Shown here piece by piece: positions 8,429-17,513 of a stretch of 64,000 nt of DNA. A model generated the notes under the pieces. The model did no database searches, was not told the DNA's origin, and worked only from the letters and a program-made list of their open reading frames with translations. This DNA is from Candidatus Amulumruptor caecigallinarius (GTDB lineage: Bacteria; Bacteroidota; Bacteroidia; Bacteroidales; Muribaculaceae), in NCBI GenBank assembly GCA_023665605.1, contig JAMPDP010000003.1:1-64000 (forward strand), in the 5' to 3' direction. A program made the translations under genes and the position numbers. How positions within the stretch are numbered: the stretch's first letter is position 1; every line of letters starts with the position of its first letter.

Positions 8429-10246
8429 TCACTTATACATATTGTCAATCTGCCGGGCATAGCGCGAGGCCACCACCCGGCGACGAACCTTGAGGGTATT
8501 TGTAAGCTCACCGGCCTCCATGGTGAAGGGTTCCAGCAGGAGCGTGAACTTCTTGATGCGTTCAAATGAGGCCAAGCCTTGTTCGAGACGCTCTATGCGC
8601 TGACCGATGAGGTGATGCACACGTTCGTCAGCGAGAAGCGAGGCGAATGATGTGAACGGGATGCCATGCTTGCCGGCATACTCCAACAACGGCTTCTCGG
8701 CGGGTACTATCAGTGCTGTGACATACTTACGGTTATCACCTATCACCACTGCCTGTTCGATGAAGCGATCCTGAGCAAGCCGGCTTTCAAGCAACTGCGG
8801 GGCAATGTACTTGCCGTTGCTGGTCTTCAGCAGATCCTTGATGCGCTCGGTGAGCACCAAGGCTCCGTGAGCGTCGAAGAATCCGGCATCACCCGTACGG
8901 AACCATCCGTCAGCGGTAAAGGCCTCGGTGGTAGCCTCCGGCTTGTTGTAATAGCCTCGCATCACTGACGGTCCCTTGACAAGAATCTCATCATCGGAGC
9001 CGATTTTCACCTCCACATCGGGTAGCGGCGTGCCCACGCTCCCTATCACGAAGTCACGGTCAGGGAAGCAAGTTACGGTGGCTGTGGTCTCAGACAGTCC
9101 GTAACCTATCAGCACGTTGACACCCATAGAGTGAAAGAATGTCACTATGGCGGGGCTTAGTGGCGCACCGGCGGTGGGAAAAATATTGCCCCTGTCTATG
9201 CCCATGGCACGTCGCACCGGACCGAATATGCGACGGTCAAAGAACCGGTATTCGCGTTCGAGCAGCATCGGCACCTTCCGTCCGTGACGCACGTAGTCGA
9301 GATTGCGCCGGCGACCGGTTTTCAGAGCCCGGCGAATCAGAGCCCGTTTTACGGCTCCCATGCCGAGCATCTGCTCCTCTATGGCCATGAATGCTTTCTC
9401 CCAGAAGCGAGGCACGGCGCACATACAAGTGGGACGCACGCTTCGGAGGGCCTTCTGAATCTCCTTGGGGTCACGATTAACGGTGACGTGAATACCCATG
9501 TAGAGGCAGAAATATGTCCAAGCCTTCTCGAAGATGTGGCTCAGCGGCAGGAAGCAGAGCGATGTGTCAGCAGCGGAGAGCATATCAAGCCGCTCACGGT
9601 GCACCGGGAGGGCTGCATTGAAGCATGAATGAGGCAACACGGCGCCTTTGGGCTCACCGGTAGTGCCGGAGGTATAGATGATGGTTGCGATGTCGTCAGG
9701 TATAGCAGCCTGAGTGCGACGTTCCACCTCAGCGATAACTTTATCAGAGACCCCCGCCCCGCGTACGAGCAGGGCTTTAAAGTCGGTTGAGAGGTTGTCG
9801 GCAGGGTCTGGAGTCACCTTGCCGTAGCGCACAAGCATTTTCAGCGACTTACACTCACCCATCAGTCGTAGCCCGATGCGATACTGAGCATCATTGCCGA
9901 CGAAGAGCACCTTGGCGGCGGCATCATCAATGATGTAACGCGCCTGGTCGAAGCTGGAAGTGGCGTATATTGATACCGGTATCCCGCGGAGGGCAAACGC
10001 CGCGAAGTCGGTGATGATTACCTCCGGCAGATTGTCGGAGAATACCGTCAGAGTGTCGCCCTCGCCCAGACCGAGGTCGCAGAGTGCGCGTGCCAGCATG
10101 GTACGCTGATGCTCCAGCTCCCGCCATGTGAAAGGTGTTCTCGGGCATTCCGCGCCATCACAGCCGCTTAATGCCACAACGTCAGGCGAGCGGCGTACGC
10201 CCTCGTCAATGAGGTTGGTGAGTATGTTAGCTGACACGTGTGGCAT
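8429..10246 (-). CDS. AMP-forming long-chain fatty acid--CoA ligase
   Basis: This acyl-CoA synthetase of the ANL superfamily activates a fatty acid via an acyl-adenylate to acyl-CoA at the inner face of the membrane. Motifs in order are the P-loop TIIYTSGTTGEPKGA (about 190-205), IFPTAGAPLSP, YGLSETTATVT and GWFRTGDAGFF. The C-terminal subdomain has the hinge ERIKDLLKTSNGKYIAPQLLE. The length of 605 aa fits the FadD15/long-chain group of Bacteroidetes. The substrate cannot be fixed from sequence. It ends 63 nt before the prfB start on the same strand, so some read-through into prfB is possible. A candidate promoter lies at 10313-10320. Confidence 0.88.
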   Translation of the reverse strand: MPHVSANILTNLIDEGVRRSPDVVALSGCDGAECPRTPFTWRELEHQRTMLARALCDLGLGEGDTLTVFSDNLPEVIITDFAAFALRGIPVSIYATSSFDQARYIIDDAAAKVLFVGNDAQYRIGLRLMGECKSLKMLVRYGKVTPDPADNLSTDFKALLVRGAGVSDKVIAEVERRTQAAIPDDIATIIYTSGTTGEPKGAVLPHSCFNAALPVHRERLDMLSAADTSLCFLPLSHIFEKAWTYFCLYMGIHVTVNRDPKEIQKALRSVRPTCMCAVPRFWEKAFMAIEEQMLGMGAVKRALIRRALKTGRRRNLDYVRHGRKVPMLLEREYRFFDRRIFGPVRRAMGIDRGNIFPTAGAPLSPAIVTFFHSMGVNVLIGYGLSETTATVTCFPDRDFVIGSVGTPLPDVEVKIGSDDEILVKGPSVMRGYYNKPEATTEAFTADGWFRTGDAGFFDAHGALVLTERIKDLLKTSNGKYIAPQLLESRLAQDRFIEQAVVIGDNRKYVTALIVPAEKPLLEYAGKHGIPFTSFASLLADERVHHLIGQRIERLEQGLASFERIKKFTLLLEPFTMEAGELTNTLKVRRRVVASRYARQIDNMYK

Positions 10247-10312
10247 CGGTATGGATGGGTGGGATATCTGTATTCAGCGGCCATTCAGGAAACCTGACGG
10301 CCAAACGAATTG

Positions 10313-10320
10313 CAAAGTTA
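10313..10320 (-). promoter_or_regulatory. Probable -7 element for the fadD-like gene
   Basis: On the minus strand this is TAACTTTG, a perfect TAnnTTTG match located 67 nt upstream of the fadD-like ATG. No well-spaced TTTG is visible upstream (only a TTG at a 15-nt spacing), so the call rests on the -7 element alone. Confidence 0.4.
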
Positions 10321-10449
10321 GCGCATATCCTTTGTCAATAAAACAGCCGCGGGAGTAAAATACCCTCTCGCTTAACATTTATTCACGACTGGCAAGGCGT
10401 TTCGCCGAAGACGCTACAAGCAGAATCGATTGGAGAAATTTAGAGCTTG

Positions 10450-10482
10450 TTGAGGAATTTTAGACAAAAGTTATTAACTTTG
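10450..10482 (+). promoter_or_regulatory. Probable promoter for the DUF6377 gene
   Basis: TTG at 10450-10452 and TAACTTTG at 10475-10482 are separated by 22 nt, slightly longer than the usual 19-21. Transcription would begin near 10489, about 128 nt before the ATG. Confidence 0.5.
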
Positions 10483-10616
10483 CGCTACCTTAACGCTAAT
10501 CTACAATCTTTCAGACCCTCGCCTGTCTACCGTACACGCCTCAGGGGCATCTCAAGAACTGATGTACGAGTCAGCGGACTTTCAGGGTCATTGCATGACT
10601 TACCTCTTTTTCTTGC

Positions 10617-12242
10617 ATGAATTTTCACCATTGCTGCAAAACCGTAGCTCTCATCGCCGTTCTCGCCCTCACTATCGCCGGCTGTCGGCGAGTGATGTCA
10701 GACCACGAGCAGCCGCTGTCGGAACTTGACCGCCTTGACAGCGCCATCCGCGCCCACCCGCAGCGGCTGGCAGCCAAGCAGGTGAGCCTCGACAGCCTCA
10801 CACACATATATAATAATGCGCACGGCGAGGAGAAACTTGTAGCCGCTGACCGCCTGTACAGCGCCTACAACTCATTTGACCTTGACTCGGCGGCGCACTA
10901 TGCCATAGTCCGTGCGCGGCTGGCCACAGAATTAGGTCTGCGCAAACGCGCCTCAGAGGCGTGGCTCAACAATGCCATTGTCAACCTCTCGCAAGGACAT
11001 GAGGAAGCTGCCCGTGAGGGGATTGTCAAGGCCGCTCCCGACACTGTGTTCCCCGAGGTGCAACGCCTCTACTATGACGCGATGGAGAGCAACGCCCGAC
11101 TCCAGGGACAAGACCCGGCACAATGGATGGCCCGACTGAGCGAAACCCTTGACTCAACATCGACACGCTGGGTATATAACGAGAGTAACCTGCTACGCAC
11201 CACCGGCCGCTATCGCGAGGCTCTGCAGATGCTCGCCGACCATGACTCTCTTGTGACCTCCACCCCTCACCACCGTGCCATCACCGCATACCTGCGCGGA
11301 CAGCTGTTGCTGGCTTGCGGCGACAGCACGGCAGCCCTGAAGCAGCTCACCATGAGCGCCACCCATGACCTGACGGTGCCGGTGCGTGACTACAAGTCAT
11401 TCTACGAGCTTATCCAGCTGCTGCTTGCCAAAGGTGACGTGACCCGCGCGCACTCCTATATCAACTTTGCCATAGATGATGCCCGCTCCGCCCGAGTGCT
11501 TGACAATCTCTATGCCGTCAATGAGCTGATGCCCGCCATTGTGAAAGCCCGCGAGAAGGAGATTGCCGAGCAACGGCGTCATGCCTTGTGGTTCGGGATT
11601 GCCCTGGCAGCACTCGCAGTGGCTCTGGCATGCGCACTGATTATCGTATATCGCTCACGCACAGTGGCCGAAACTCAGAGACGCAAGGCCGTAGCCCTCA
11701 ACCGTCAGCTTGAGCTGAGCAATGACAACATGGAGGAGGCCAACGAGGGCCTTCGTCGCCTCAATTCAGAGCTCAAAGAGAGCAATGACGTGAAGAACGC
11801 CTACCTCATGCAGTATTTCAACCTCTGCTCGCAATACCTTGGACGCTCGGAACAGCTGACCTCAGCCATATCAGCTGCTGCCCGTTCCCGAGGCATAGAG
11901 GGGGTGGAGAAAGTGCTGGCACACATTGACTCCGAGCGTGATGTGCGGGAGTTTTACGCCAACTTCGACACCACATTCCTCCAGCTGTTTCCTCACTTTG
12001 TGAGCCGCTTCAACGAGCTTATAGAGCCCGCGAGTCACCTGAAGCTCCGCTCCGACGGGACGATGCCCAACGAGCTGCGTACATTTGCCCTGATACGTCT
12101 CGGTGTCACTGACTCGGCTCAGATAGCCACATTCCTGCGCCGCTCGGTGTCGACCATCTACAATTACCGCGTGAAGCTGCGCAACGCCGCCCTGGGTGAA
12201 CGGTCGACATTTGAATCTCGCGTGGCCGAGATACAGCCGTGA
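10617..12242 (+). CDS. DUF6377-type membrane protein with C-terminal HTH
   Basis: This is a Bacteroidetes envelope-anchored sensor/regulator of unknown signal. It starts with a lipoprotein-like signal ending TIAGC (Cys23). A helical repeat region resembling TPRs covers about 35-310. A single strong membrane helix lies near 324-347, followed by a basic patch and a coiled coil (about 350-395). The conserved C-terminal region ends in a helix-turn-helix-like segment at about 490-525 (TDSAQIATFLRRSVSTIYNYRVKLRN). This 'periplasmic repeats, one helix, cytoplasmic HTH' plan is typical of the DUF6377 group, which is thought to act as a one-component membrane regulator. The target is unknown; the RND permease 180 nt downstream is the obvious candidate by position. 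Confidence 0.78.
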   Translation: MNFHHCCKTVALIAVLALTIAGCRRVMSDHEQPLSELDRLDSAIRAHPQRLAAKQVSLDSLTHIYNNAHGEEKLVAADRLYSAYNSFDLDSAAHYAIVRARLATELGLRKRASEAWLNNAIVNLSQGHEEAAREGIVKAAPDTVFPEVQRLYYDAMESNARLQGQDPAQWMARLSETLDSTSTRWVYNESNLLRTTGRYREALQMLADHDSLVTSTPHHRAITAYLRGQLLLACGDSTAALKQLTMSATHDLTVPVRDYKSFYELIQLLLAKGDVTRAHSYINFAIDDARSARVLDNLYAVNELMPAIVKAREKEIAEQRRHALWFGIALAALAVALACALIIVYRSRTVAETQRRKAVALNRQLELSNDNMEEANEGLRRLNSELKESNDVKNAYLMQYFNLCSQYLGRSEQLTSAISAAARSRGIEGVEKVLAHIDSERDVREFYANFDTTFLQLFPHFVSRFNELIEPASHLKLRSDGTMPNELRTFALIRLGVTDSAQIATFLRRSVSTIYNYRVKLRNAALGERSTFESRVAEIQP

Positions 12243-12252
12243 TGGTAGCTGT

Positions 12253-12275
12253 TTAGCGTAACGGAGTTGCGCTAA
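12253..12275 (+). terminator. Hairpin after the DUF6377 gene (possible terminator)
   Basis: TTAGCGTAAC and GTTGCGCTAA pair over 10 bp (one G-U) around a GGA loop, 10 nt after the stop codon. Only a short TTTT follows some 13 nt later, so termination efficiency is doubtful. Confidence 0.35.
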
Positions 12276-12306
12276 GAGACTCAAAATTTTCAGCGGGCCA
12301 AAAAAA

Positions 12307-12340
12307 TTTGTGGCTTGTGACTGCGGGTGCTAAACTTTTT
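12307..12340 (+). promoter_or_regulatory. Weak promoter candidate for the RND permease
   Basis: TTTG at 12307-12310 is followed after 20 nt by TAAACTTT at 12331-12338, an imperfect version of the -7 element. A second imperfect candidate, TAACTTCG, lies at 12342-12349. Either would give a leader of roughly 70 nt. Confidence 0.35.
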
Positions 12341-12421
12341 GTAACTTCGTTAGTCCAAAATGCAGCATAGCTGCGGGCACCGTCACGCCCTGCCGCTCAA
12401 TGCGCACCCTCCACCCGTCAC

Positions 12422-15400
12422 ATGAACGCCCGCCTGTTTATTGACCGCCCCATTCTGGCCGCCGTGCTCTCGGTAGCCATAGTGCTTCTGGGCATCATCG
12501 GCCTTACACAGCTCCCCGTAGAGCAATTTCCCGAAATAGCACCACCCACCGTCAGCGTAAGCACCAACTATCCGGGAGCGAACGCCGAGACCGTACAGAA
12601 GAGCGTGATTGTGCCGTTGGAGGAGGCCATAAACGGTGTGGAGGATATGATCTACATGACCTCCACTGCCACCAACAGCGGCAACGCCAACATACAGATT
12701 TATTTCAAGCAAGGCACCGACGGCGACATCGCCATGGTGAATGTGCAGAACCGTATAGCCTCTGCCCAAGGCCTGCTCCCAGGCGAAGTGACCCGCAGCG
12801 GTGTTAACGTGCGCAAGCGTCAGACGAGCCGCATCAAGACCATAGCAGTCTACTCGCCCGATGACTCTTACGACGAGCGGTTCATCAACAACTACATGAA
12901 AATCAATGTCGAGCCGCGTCTGTCACGTGTGCCCGGTGTAGGCGAGGTGGATGTGCGCGGTGCCGACTACTCTATGCGCATATGGCTCAATCCGGCCAAG
13001 ATGGCGGCCTACGGGCTTGTGCCCTCCGACATAAGCAATGTGCTTGACGAGCAGAATATTGAGAAGGCCACCGGAACCCTCGGCGCCGACTCCGACAACA
13101 CATTCCGCTACGTGCTCAAGTATCGAGGCCGTTACGAAGACCCCGAGGAATTCAAGGATATGGTAATCCGGTCCAACCCCGACGGCACCCTGCTGCGCAT
13201 TCGCGATGTGGCCGAAGTGGAGCTCGGTCAGCGCGGGTACGACTACATAGGCATGGTTAACGGGCACCCCGGCACCGTAGCCTCCATCTCTCAGACCTCC
13301 GGAAGCAACGCCAACGAGATTATCGAGCAGGTAGATAAGGTGATGGCCGAAATCAGCGAGACGCTCCCCCGCGGCCTCAAGATGGTAGACCTGATGAGCA
13401 CCAAGGACTTCCTTGATGCCTCCATCAGCAACGTGGTGAAGACACTCCTTGAAGCATTCATCCTGGTGGTGCTTGTGGTGTACATATTCCTCCAGAGCTT
13501 CCGCGCCACGCTTGTGCCTACGGTAGGCATCGTAGTGTCACTTGTGGGCACCTTTGCCTTTCTCCACATAGCCGGGTTCAGCATCAACCTTATCACCCTC
13601 TTTGCCTTAGTGCTTGTGATAGGCACCGTGGTTGATGATGCGATAGTGGTGGTGGAGGCAGTGCAGGCCCAGTTTGATGCCGGCGAGCGCTCCCCTTACC
13701 GCGCCACCATCAAGGCCATGCAAGGTATCGCCTCGGCTCTGGTGACCACCACCTTCGTTTTTATGGCAGTGTTCATCCCCGTGAGCTTCATGGGTGGCAC
13801 CACGGGTATCTTCTACAAGCAGTTCGGCCTGACGATGGCTGCCGCCGTGGGCATCTCGCTGATCAATGCCATGACCCTCTCCCCTGCCCTATGCGCCCTT
13901 ATCCTCACTCCCCACGGGAGCGACCATGGGCAAGAGAAGCGAAAGGAGAGCTTCTCGACGCGCTTTCACCGCGGGTTTGACAAGGTTTACAGCGCTGTCA
14001 GCAAAGTGTATCTGCGTGGTGTCACGGCCATGCTTCGCCACAAGTGGGTGACGGCAGTGCTCATCCTGATTGCCTCCGGCGGCGTGATATGGCTTCTTGT
14101 CCATACCAAGACCGGCCTGGTGCCCTCAGAGGATATAAGCTCCATCAACATTGACGTGCAGATGCCCCCGGCCACCAACCTGCTCGAAACCAAGGCGATG
14201 ATGGACCACATAGACTCGCTGGTGCGTGACATCCCGCAGATAGAGATATACTCCCGTACGACCGGTTTCGGCATGATCAGCGGCCAGAGCGTCACTGCCG
14301 GCACATTTGACATACGCTTGAAGAACTGGAATGAACGTACAGGCAAAGGTGACGACATTGACAGCATCATCAAGGAGATATACCGCCGCACCGCCGACAT
14401 CAAGTCTGCCAAGATACAGGTGTTCACCAGAGGGATGATACCGGGCTACGGCATGACCAACGGCTTTGAAATCTATGTGCAGGACTTCAACGGCGGCGAC
14501 ATCGAAAGCCTGAAAAACGTCACCTTCCACTTCCTTGACGAGTTGGCGAAGCGTCCGGAGATAGCGCGCGCCACCACGGCGTTTGACACCAAGTATCCAC
14601 AGTACCTCGTGGAAGTCGATGCCGCCAAGTGCAAGCGCAACGGTGTGAGCCCGGATGACGTGCTTGATGTGCTCTCGGGCTATATAGGTGGCTCATACGC
14701 GTCAAACTTCAACAAGTTCTCCAAGCTCTACCGCGTCATGGTGCAGGCATCGCCCGAATATCGTCTGGACACCCAGGCTCTCTCCAACCTGTTTGTGCGC
14801 AACTCTGCGGGTGAGATGTCGCCCGTTAACCAGTATCTGACAGTGACGCGCGTGTTCGGCACAGAGTCGCTCACTCGCTTCAACCTTTTTCCGGCCATCC
14901 GCGTCAACGGCACTCCTGCCCCGGGCTACAGCTCTGGCGAAGCAATCAAGGCAGTGCGTGAGGTAGCGCACGACGTAATGCCATTAGGTTATGGCTACGA
15001 ATTTGCCGGTATGTCGCGCGAGGAGGCCTCAACCGGAGCCGGTACGGTAACGATTTTCGTGGTATGCGTGGTGTTTATCTACCTGATACTCTGTGCGCTC
15101 TATGAGAGCCTGTTCATCCCCATCGCCATCATTGTATCGCTACCCTTCGGCATTGCAGGGAGCTTGCTGTTCGCCAACCTCTCAGGGCTGGAGAACAACA
15201 TCTATCTGCAAGTGGGTCTGCTGATGCTCATCGGCATCATGGCCAAGAGCGCCATTCTGCTCACCGAATACGCCTCCGAGCGTCGTCGTGCCGGCATGAG
15301 CATCACCGCCGCAGCCGTCTCAGCCGCCAAGGTGCGTCTGCGCCCCATTCTGATGACATCGCTCACCATGATTGTGGGTATGCTTCCGATGGCCTTCGCC

Positions 15401-15556
15401 TCCGGTGTCGGTGCCAACGGCAATCGCTCCATCGGCATAGGCACCTGCGGAGGTATGCTCGTTGGTGTCATAGCACTACTCTATCTGGTTCCCGTGCTCT
15501 TCGTGGCCTTCCAGTGGCTCGAAGAAAAAATCATGCCCCGCCGCCAACTCCGCTGA
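12422..15556 (+). CDS. RND-family multidrug efflux permease (HAE1/AcrB-like)
   Basis: This inner-membrane, proton-driven trimeric pump exports hydrophobic compounds through a tripartite complex. The 1044-aa length, twelve helices and two large periplasmic loops are those of AcrB/MexB. The N-terminus begins with the conserved FIDRPILAAVLS. TM4 carries the paired aspartates of the proton relay (GTVVDDAIVVVE), and the second half has the repeat LIGIMAKSAILLTEYA. These features point to the hydrophobe-exporting HAE1 class rather than the metal-exporting CusA class. No periplasmic adaptor or TolC-like gene is adjacent, although such permeases usually sit in a three-gene operon, so its partners must be encoded elsewhere. 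The DUF6377 regulator upstream could control it. Confidence 0.93.
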   Translation: MNARLFIDRPILAAVLSVAIVLLGIIGLTQLPVEQFPEIAPPTVSVSTNYPGANAETVQKSVIVPLEEAINGVEDMIYMTSTATNSGNANIQIYFKQGTDGDIAMVNVQNRIASAQGLLPGEVTRSGVNVRKRQTSRIKTIAVYSPDDSYDERFINNYMKINVEPRLSRVPGVGEVDVRGADYSMRIWLNPAKMAAYGLVPSDISNVLDEQNIEKATGTLGADSDNTFRYVLKYRGRYEDPEEFKDMVIRSNPDGTLLRIRDVAEVELGQRGYDYIGMVNGHPGTVASISQTSGSNANEIIEQVDKVMAEISETLPRGLKMVDLMSTKDFLDASISNVVKTLLEAFILVVLVVYIFLQSFRATLVPTVGIVVSLVGTFAFLHIAGFSINLITLFALVLVIGTVVDDAIVVVEAVQAQFDAGERSPYRATIKAMQGIASALVTTTFVFMAVFIPVSFMGGTTGIFYKQFGLTMAAAVGISLINAMTLSPALCALILTPHGSDHGQEKRKESFSTRFHRGFDKVYSAVSKVYLRGVTAMLRHKWVTAVLILIASGGVIWLLVHTKTGLVPSEDISSINIDVQMPPATNLLETKAMMDHIDSLVRDIPQIEIYSRTTGFGMISGQSVTAGTFDIRLKNWNERTGKGDDIDSIIKEIYRRTADIKSAKIQVFTRGMIPGYGMTNGFEIYVQDFNGGDIESLKNVTFHFLDELAKRPEIARATTAFDTKYPQYLVEVDAAKCKRNGVSPDDVLDVLSGYIGGSYASNFNKFSKLYRVMVQASPEYRLDTQALSNLFVRNSAGEMSPVNQYLTVTRVFGTESLTRFNLFPAIRVNGTPAPGYSSGEAIKAVREVAHDVMPLGYGYEFAGMSREEASTGAGTVTIFVVCVVFIYLILCALYESLFIPIAIIVSLPFGIAGSLLFANLSGLENNIYLQVGLLMLIGIMAKSAILLTEYASERRRAGMSITAAAVSAAKVRLRPILMTSLTMIVGMLPMAFASGVGANGNRSIGIGTCGGMLVGVIALLYLVPVLFVAFQWLEEKIMPRRQLR

Positions 15557-15571
15557 TACCCTATGGGTACT

Positions 15572-15646
15572 CCGGAATGATTACAGTTTGTAGTGTCCCC
15601 TCCTAAGAACCTGACTATTAAACTATCAGGGGGACAATCATTCCGG
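15572..15646. terminator. Nested inverted repeat spanning the AspT-like stop codon
   Basis: CCGGAATGATT (15572-15582) pairs perfectly with 15636-15646, and inside it GTCCCC (15595-15600) pairs with 15630-15635. The structure lies between the convergent RND and AspT-like genes and includes the last codons of the latter. There is no clear T-run on either strand, so it may be a transcript-end stabiliser or a weak bidirectional terminator. Confidence 0.4.
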
Positions 15647-17315
15647 CAAAGATGAGTGTAATGCTGCCTACGGCGTAGGTGACGGTGTAGCTCATGGCGG
15701 GGAGGGTGCTTTCCAAGTTGTCTTGGATGGCACCGAGGGCAGCTACGGCATTGCGGCTGCCGGCCACGCATCCGAGTGTGACGGCTGCCGGAAAGTGAAA
15801 CAGCCGTGAACCGATGATGATTGAGAGCACCAGAGGCACAGTGGTGCAAACGACACCGGCGAGGAAAATTTCAAGGCCTGCTTGATGTAGTCCGGATATA
15901 AATGTCGGTCCGGCTGCAAGGCCAACCACAGCGATAAAGAGGTTGAGCCCCAGATTGTTCATAAACCACAGCACCGGTGCGGGGATACGTCCGAACGTTG
16001 GGCGGCGACTGCGCCACCACCCGAGGACGAGGCCTGCTAGGATAGTGCCGCCGCTTGTGCTCAACGAGATGGGGATACCCTTGAAGTAGATGGTTATCGC
16101 ACCGATAAGGCAACCTATGGCTATGCCCAGTCCGGTGAATACCATGTCAGTGACCTCTGTTGGACGGTCAGGATAGCCAATCTCAGACACCGCAGCAGCC
16201 ACGTCCTGCGGCAAGCCGACAAGCGTCACTACATCGCCGGCATGCAATCGTGTGCGTGCACGCATGGGAATGGGCACCTCATCGCGAACCAGCTTGCGCA
16301 CCATCACACCGCGCATATAGTCCTGCTTTCGCAGCTCTCCGAGAGTCAGTCCCGATGCTCCCGACTTGGCCACGGTAACGGGAAGGTTCTCAGCCTCAAA
16401 GTTGAGCAGCTCATGGTCAGTGACCTCAGAGCCAATCCATCCGGCATCGTCAATCACCGACTCACGACGCCCTGAGATAACGAGGATGTCACCTTTGCGC
16501 ACCTTCAGCTCCGGCTGGGGGTCCATCACCTCACCATTGATTCGTAGCCGCTCAATGAAGTGCCGTAATCCAAGAGAAGCAATGTGCTGCTCAATCTCGC
16601 GCACCGTGCGCGGACGGAAGAAGTAGTCGCTCTCAGCGCGGTATGCTCTGAATGAGATAGGCCGGTTGGCCACAAAGGTGCCGGGCCCGGGGTCGGTGTC
16701 GCCGGTGTCCATCTCCTCCTCGAGCCGGGCGGTCTGTTCACGCACTTTGGCAAGTCCGCCGAGCAGCCGCGGACCGAGATTGGCAATCACCCATGCCGAA
16801 CCGATGGTGCCAAACACGTAGCACACTGCGTAGCAGGCAGGGATGATGTCGAGATACGCCTTTTGAGTCTCCGGTGGAAGCCCGAGGGAACGGATGGTGC
16901 CGGTACCCACACCTATCACAGCCGAGAACGCCTGGGACCCGGAGAACAGGCCGACGGCCATACCCTTGTTATAGCCCATCACTAAGCAAACCACAACTAC
17001 TGTGGCAATGCAAAGCACCACTTCAACCAGTGCGAACCCTATCTGCTTGAGGCCGTCGCCCTTGAGCGAGCGGAAGAACTGCGGGCCCACACTGTAACCG
17101 ATAGCAAACAGGAAAAGCATGAAAGCCACCGACTTAAGAGTCTCCGACATGGGGATGTCAAGCTGACCGATGATGACACCGACTATCAGCGTGGCAGTGA
17201 CGGGTCCGAGCGAGAAGGTCTTGAAACGCAGGTTGCCGAGCCAGAAGCCCAGGCCTATGGTAAGGAAAATAGGGATTACCGGGTTGGCGCGAAATATCTC
17301 AGTAAGCCATTCCAT
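15618..17315 (-). CDS. AspT/YidE-type putative transporter with two RCK_C domains
   Basis: This inner-membrane protein of the AspT (aspartate:alanine exchanger) / YidE-YbjL family has an unknown substrate. It has two hydrophobic blocks of about five to six helices each, the 'YidE/YbjL duplication' (roughly residues 1-170 and 375-565). A cytoplasmic middle holds two TrkA-C-like regulatory domains (about 205-285 and 290-370; for example LKVRKGDILVISGRRE and ARTRLHAGDVVTLVG). The ATG at 17315 (MEWLTEIFRANP) is chosen because the first membrane helix begins there. An upstream in-frame start at 17426 would add 37 basic, non-conserved residues. At 565 aa it has normal family length. Its terminal codons form part of an inverted repeat. 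Confidence 0.85.
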   Translation of the reverse strand: MEWLTEIFRANPVIPIFLTIGLGFWLGNLRFKTFSLGPVTATLIVGVIIGQLDIPMSETLKSVAFMLFLFAIGYSVGPQFFRSLKGDGLKQIGFALVEVVLCIATVVVVCLVMGYNKGMAVGLFSGSQAFSAVIGVGTGTIRSLGLPPETQKAYLDIIPACYAVCYVFGTIGSAWVIANLGPRLLGGLAKVREQTARLEEEMDTGDTDPGPGTFVANRPISFRAYRAESDYFFRPRTVREIEQHIASLGLRHFIERLRINGEVMDPQPELKVRKGDILVISGRRESVIDDAGWIGSEVTDHELLNFEAENLPVTVAKSGASGLTLGELRKQDYMRGVMVRKLVRDEVPIPMRARTRLHAGDVVTLVGLPQDVAAAVSEIGYPDRPTEVTDMVFTGLGIAIGCLIGAITIYFKGIPISLSTSGGTILAGLVLGWWRSRRPTFGRIPAPVLWFMNNLGLNLFIAVVGLAAGPTFISGLHQAGLEIFLAGVVCTTVPLVLSIIIGSRLFHFPAAVTLGCVAGSRNAVAALGAIQDNLESTLPAMSYTVTYAVGSITLIFAGMIVPLIV

Positions 17316-17432
17316 AGAAGTGAAGTATGTAATGCGGTGTTGAGAGTGACGCGGTGATGAAACGTGTCGCAGTTCCCTCTTGCGGAACCTCAACTGAGAA
17401 ACACGGTGCATAGCCGTGGGGTTCAAAAAGTG

Positions 17433-17464
17433 TTTCGCTGATTGGCGGGAAGTTGTTATATTTG
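17433..17464 (+). promoter_or_regulatory. Promoter for the DUF5106-mnmA operon
   Basis: TTTC at 17433-17436, 20 nt, then TATATTTG at 17457-17464. The -7 element matches TAnnTTTG exactly. The start of transcription would fall near 17471, 43 nt before the ATG at 17514. Confidence 0.6.
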
Positions 17465-17513
17465 CAATTGATAATCCTTAGTGCTCTGCTGGGCACTTCA
17501 CCCATCTGATTAC

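Larger units (their letters stand above)
10247..10616. other. 370-bp divergent intergenic region
   Basis: This separates the leftward fadD-like gene from the rightward DUF6377 gene. I see one promoter-like element for each direction (listed separately) and no ORF, tRNA or riboswitch that I can support. A run of about 130 nt from 10483 to 10616 forms the untranslated leader of the DUF6377 gene; no clear hairpin stands out in it. Confidence 0.6.

Noticed and set aside
10441-10452. AGAGCTTGTT resembling the end of the 332-bp element at 51321
   Set aside because: Only about 12 bases match, at a promoter -33 region; there is no second arm or internal similarity, so it is not another copy.
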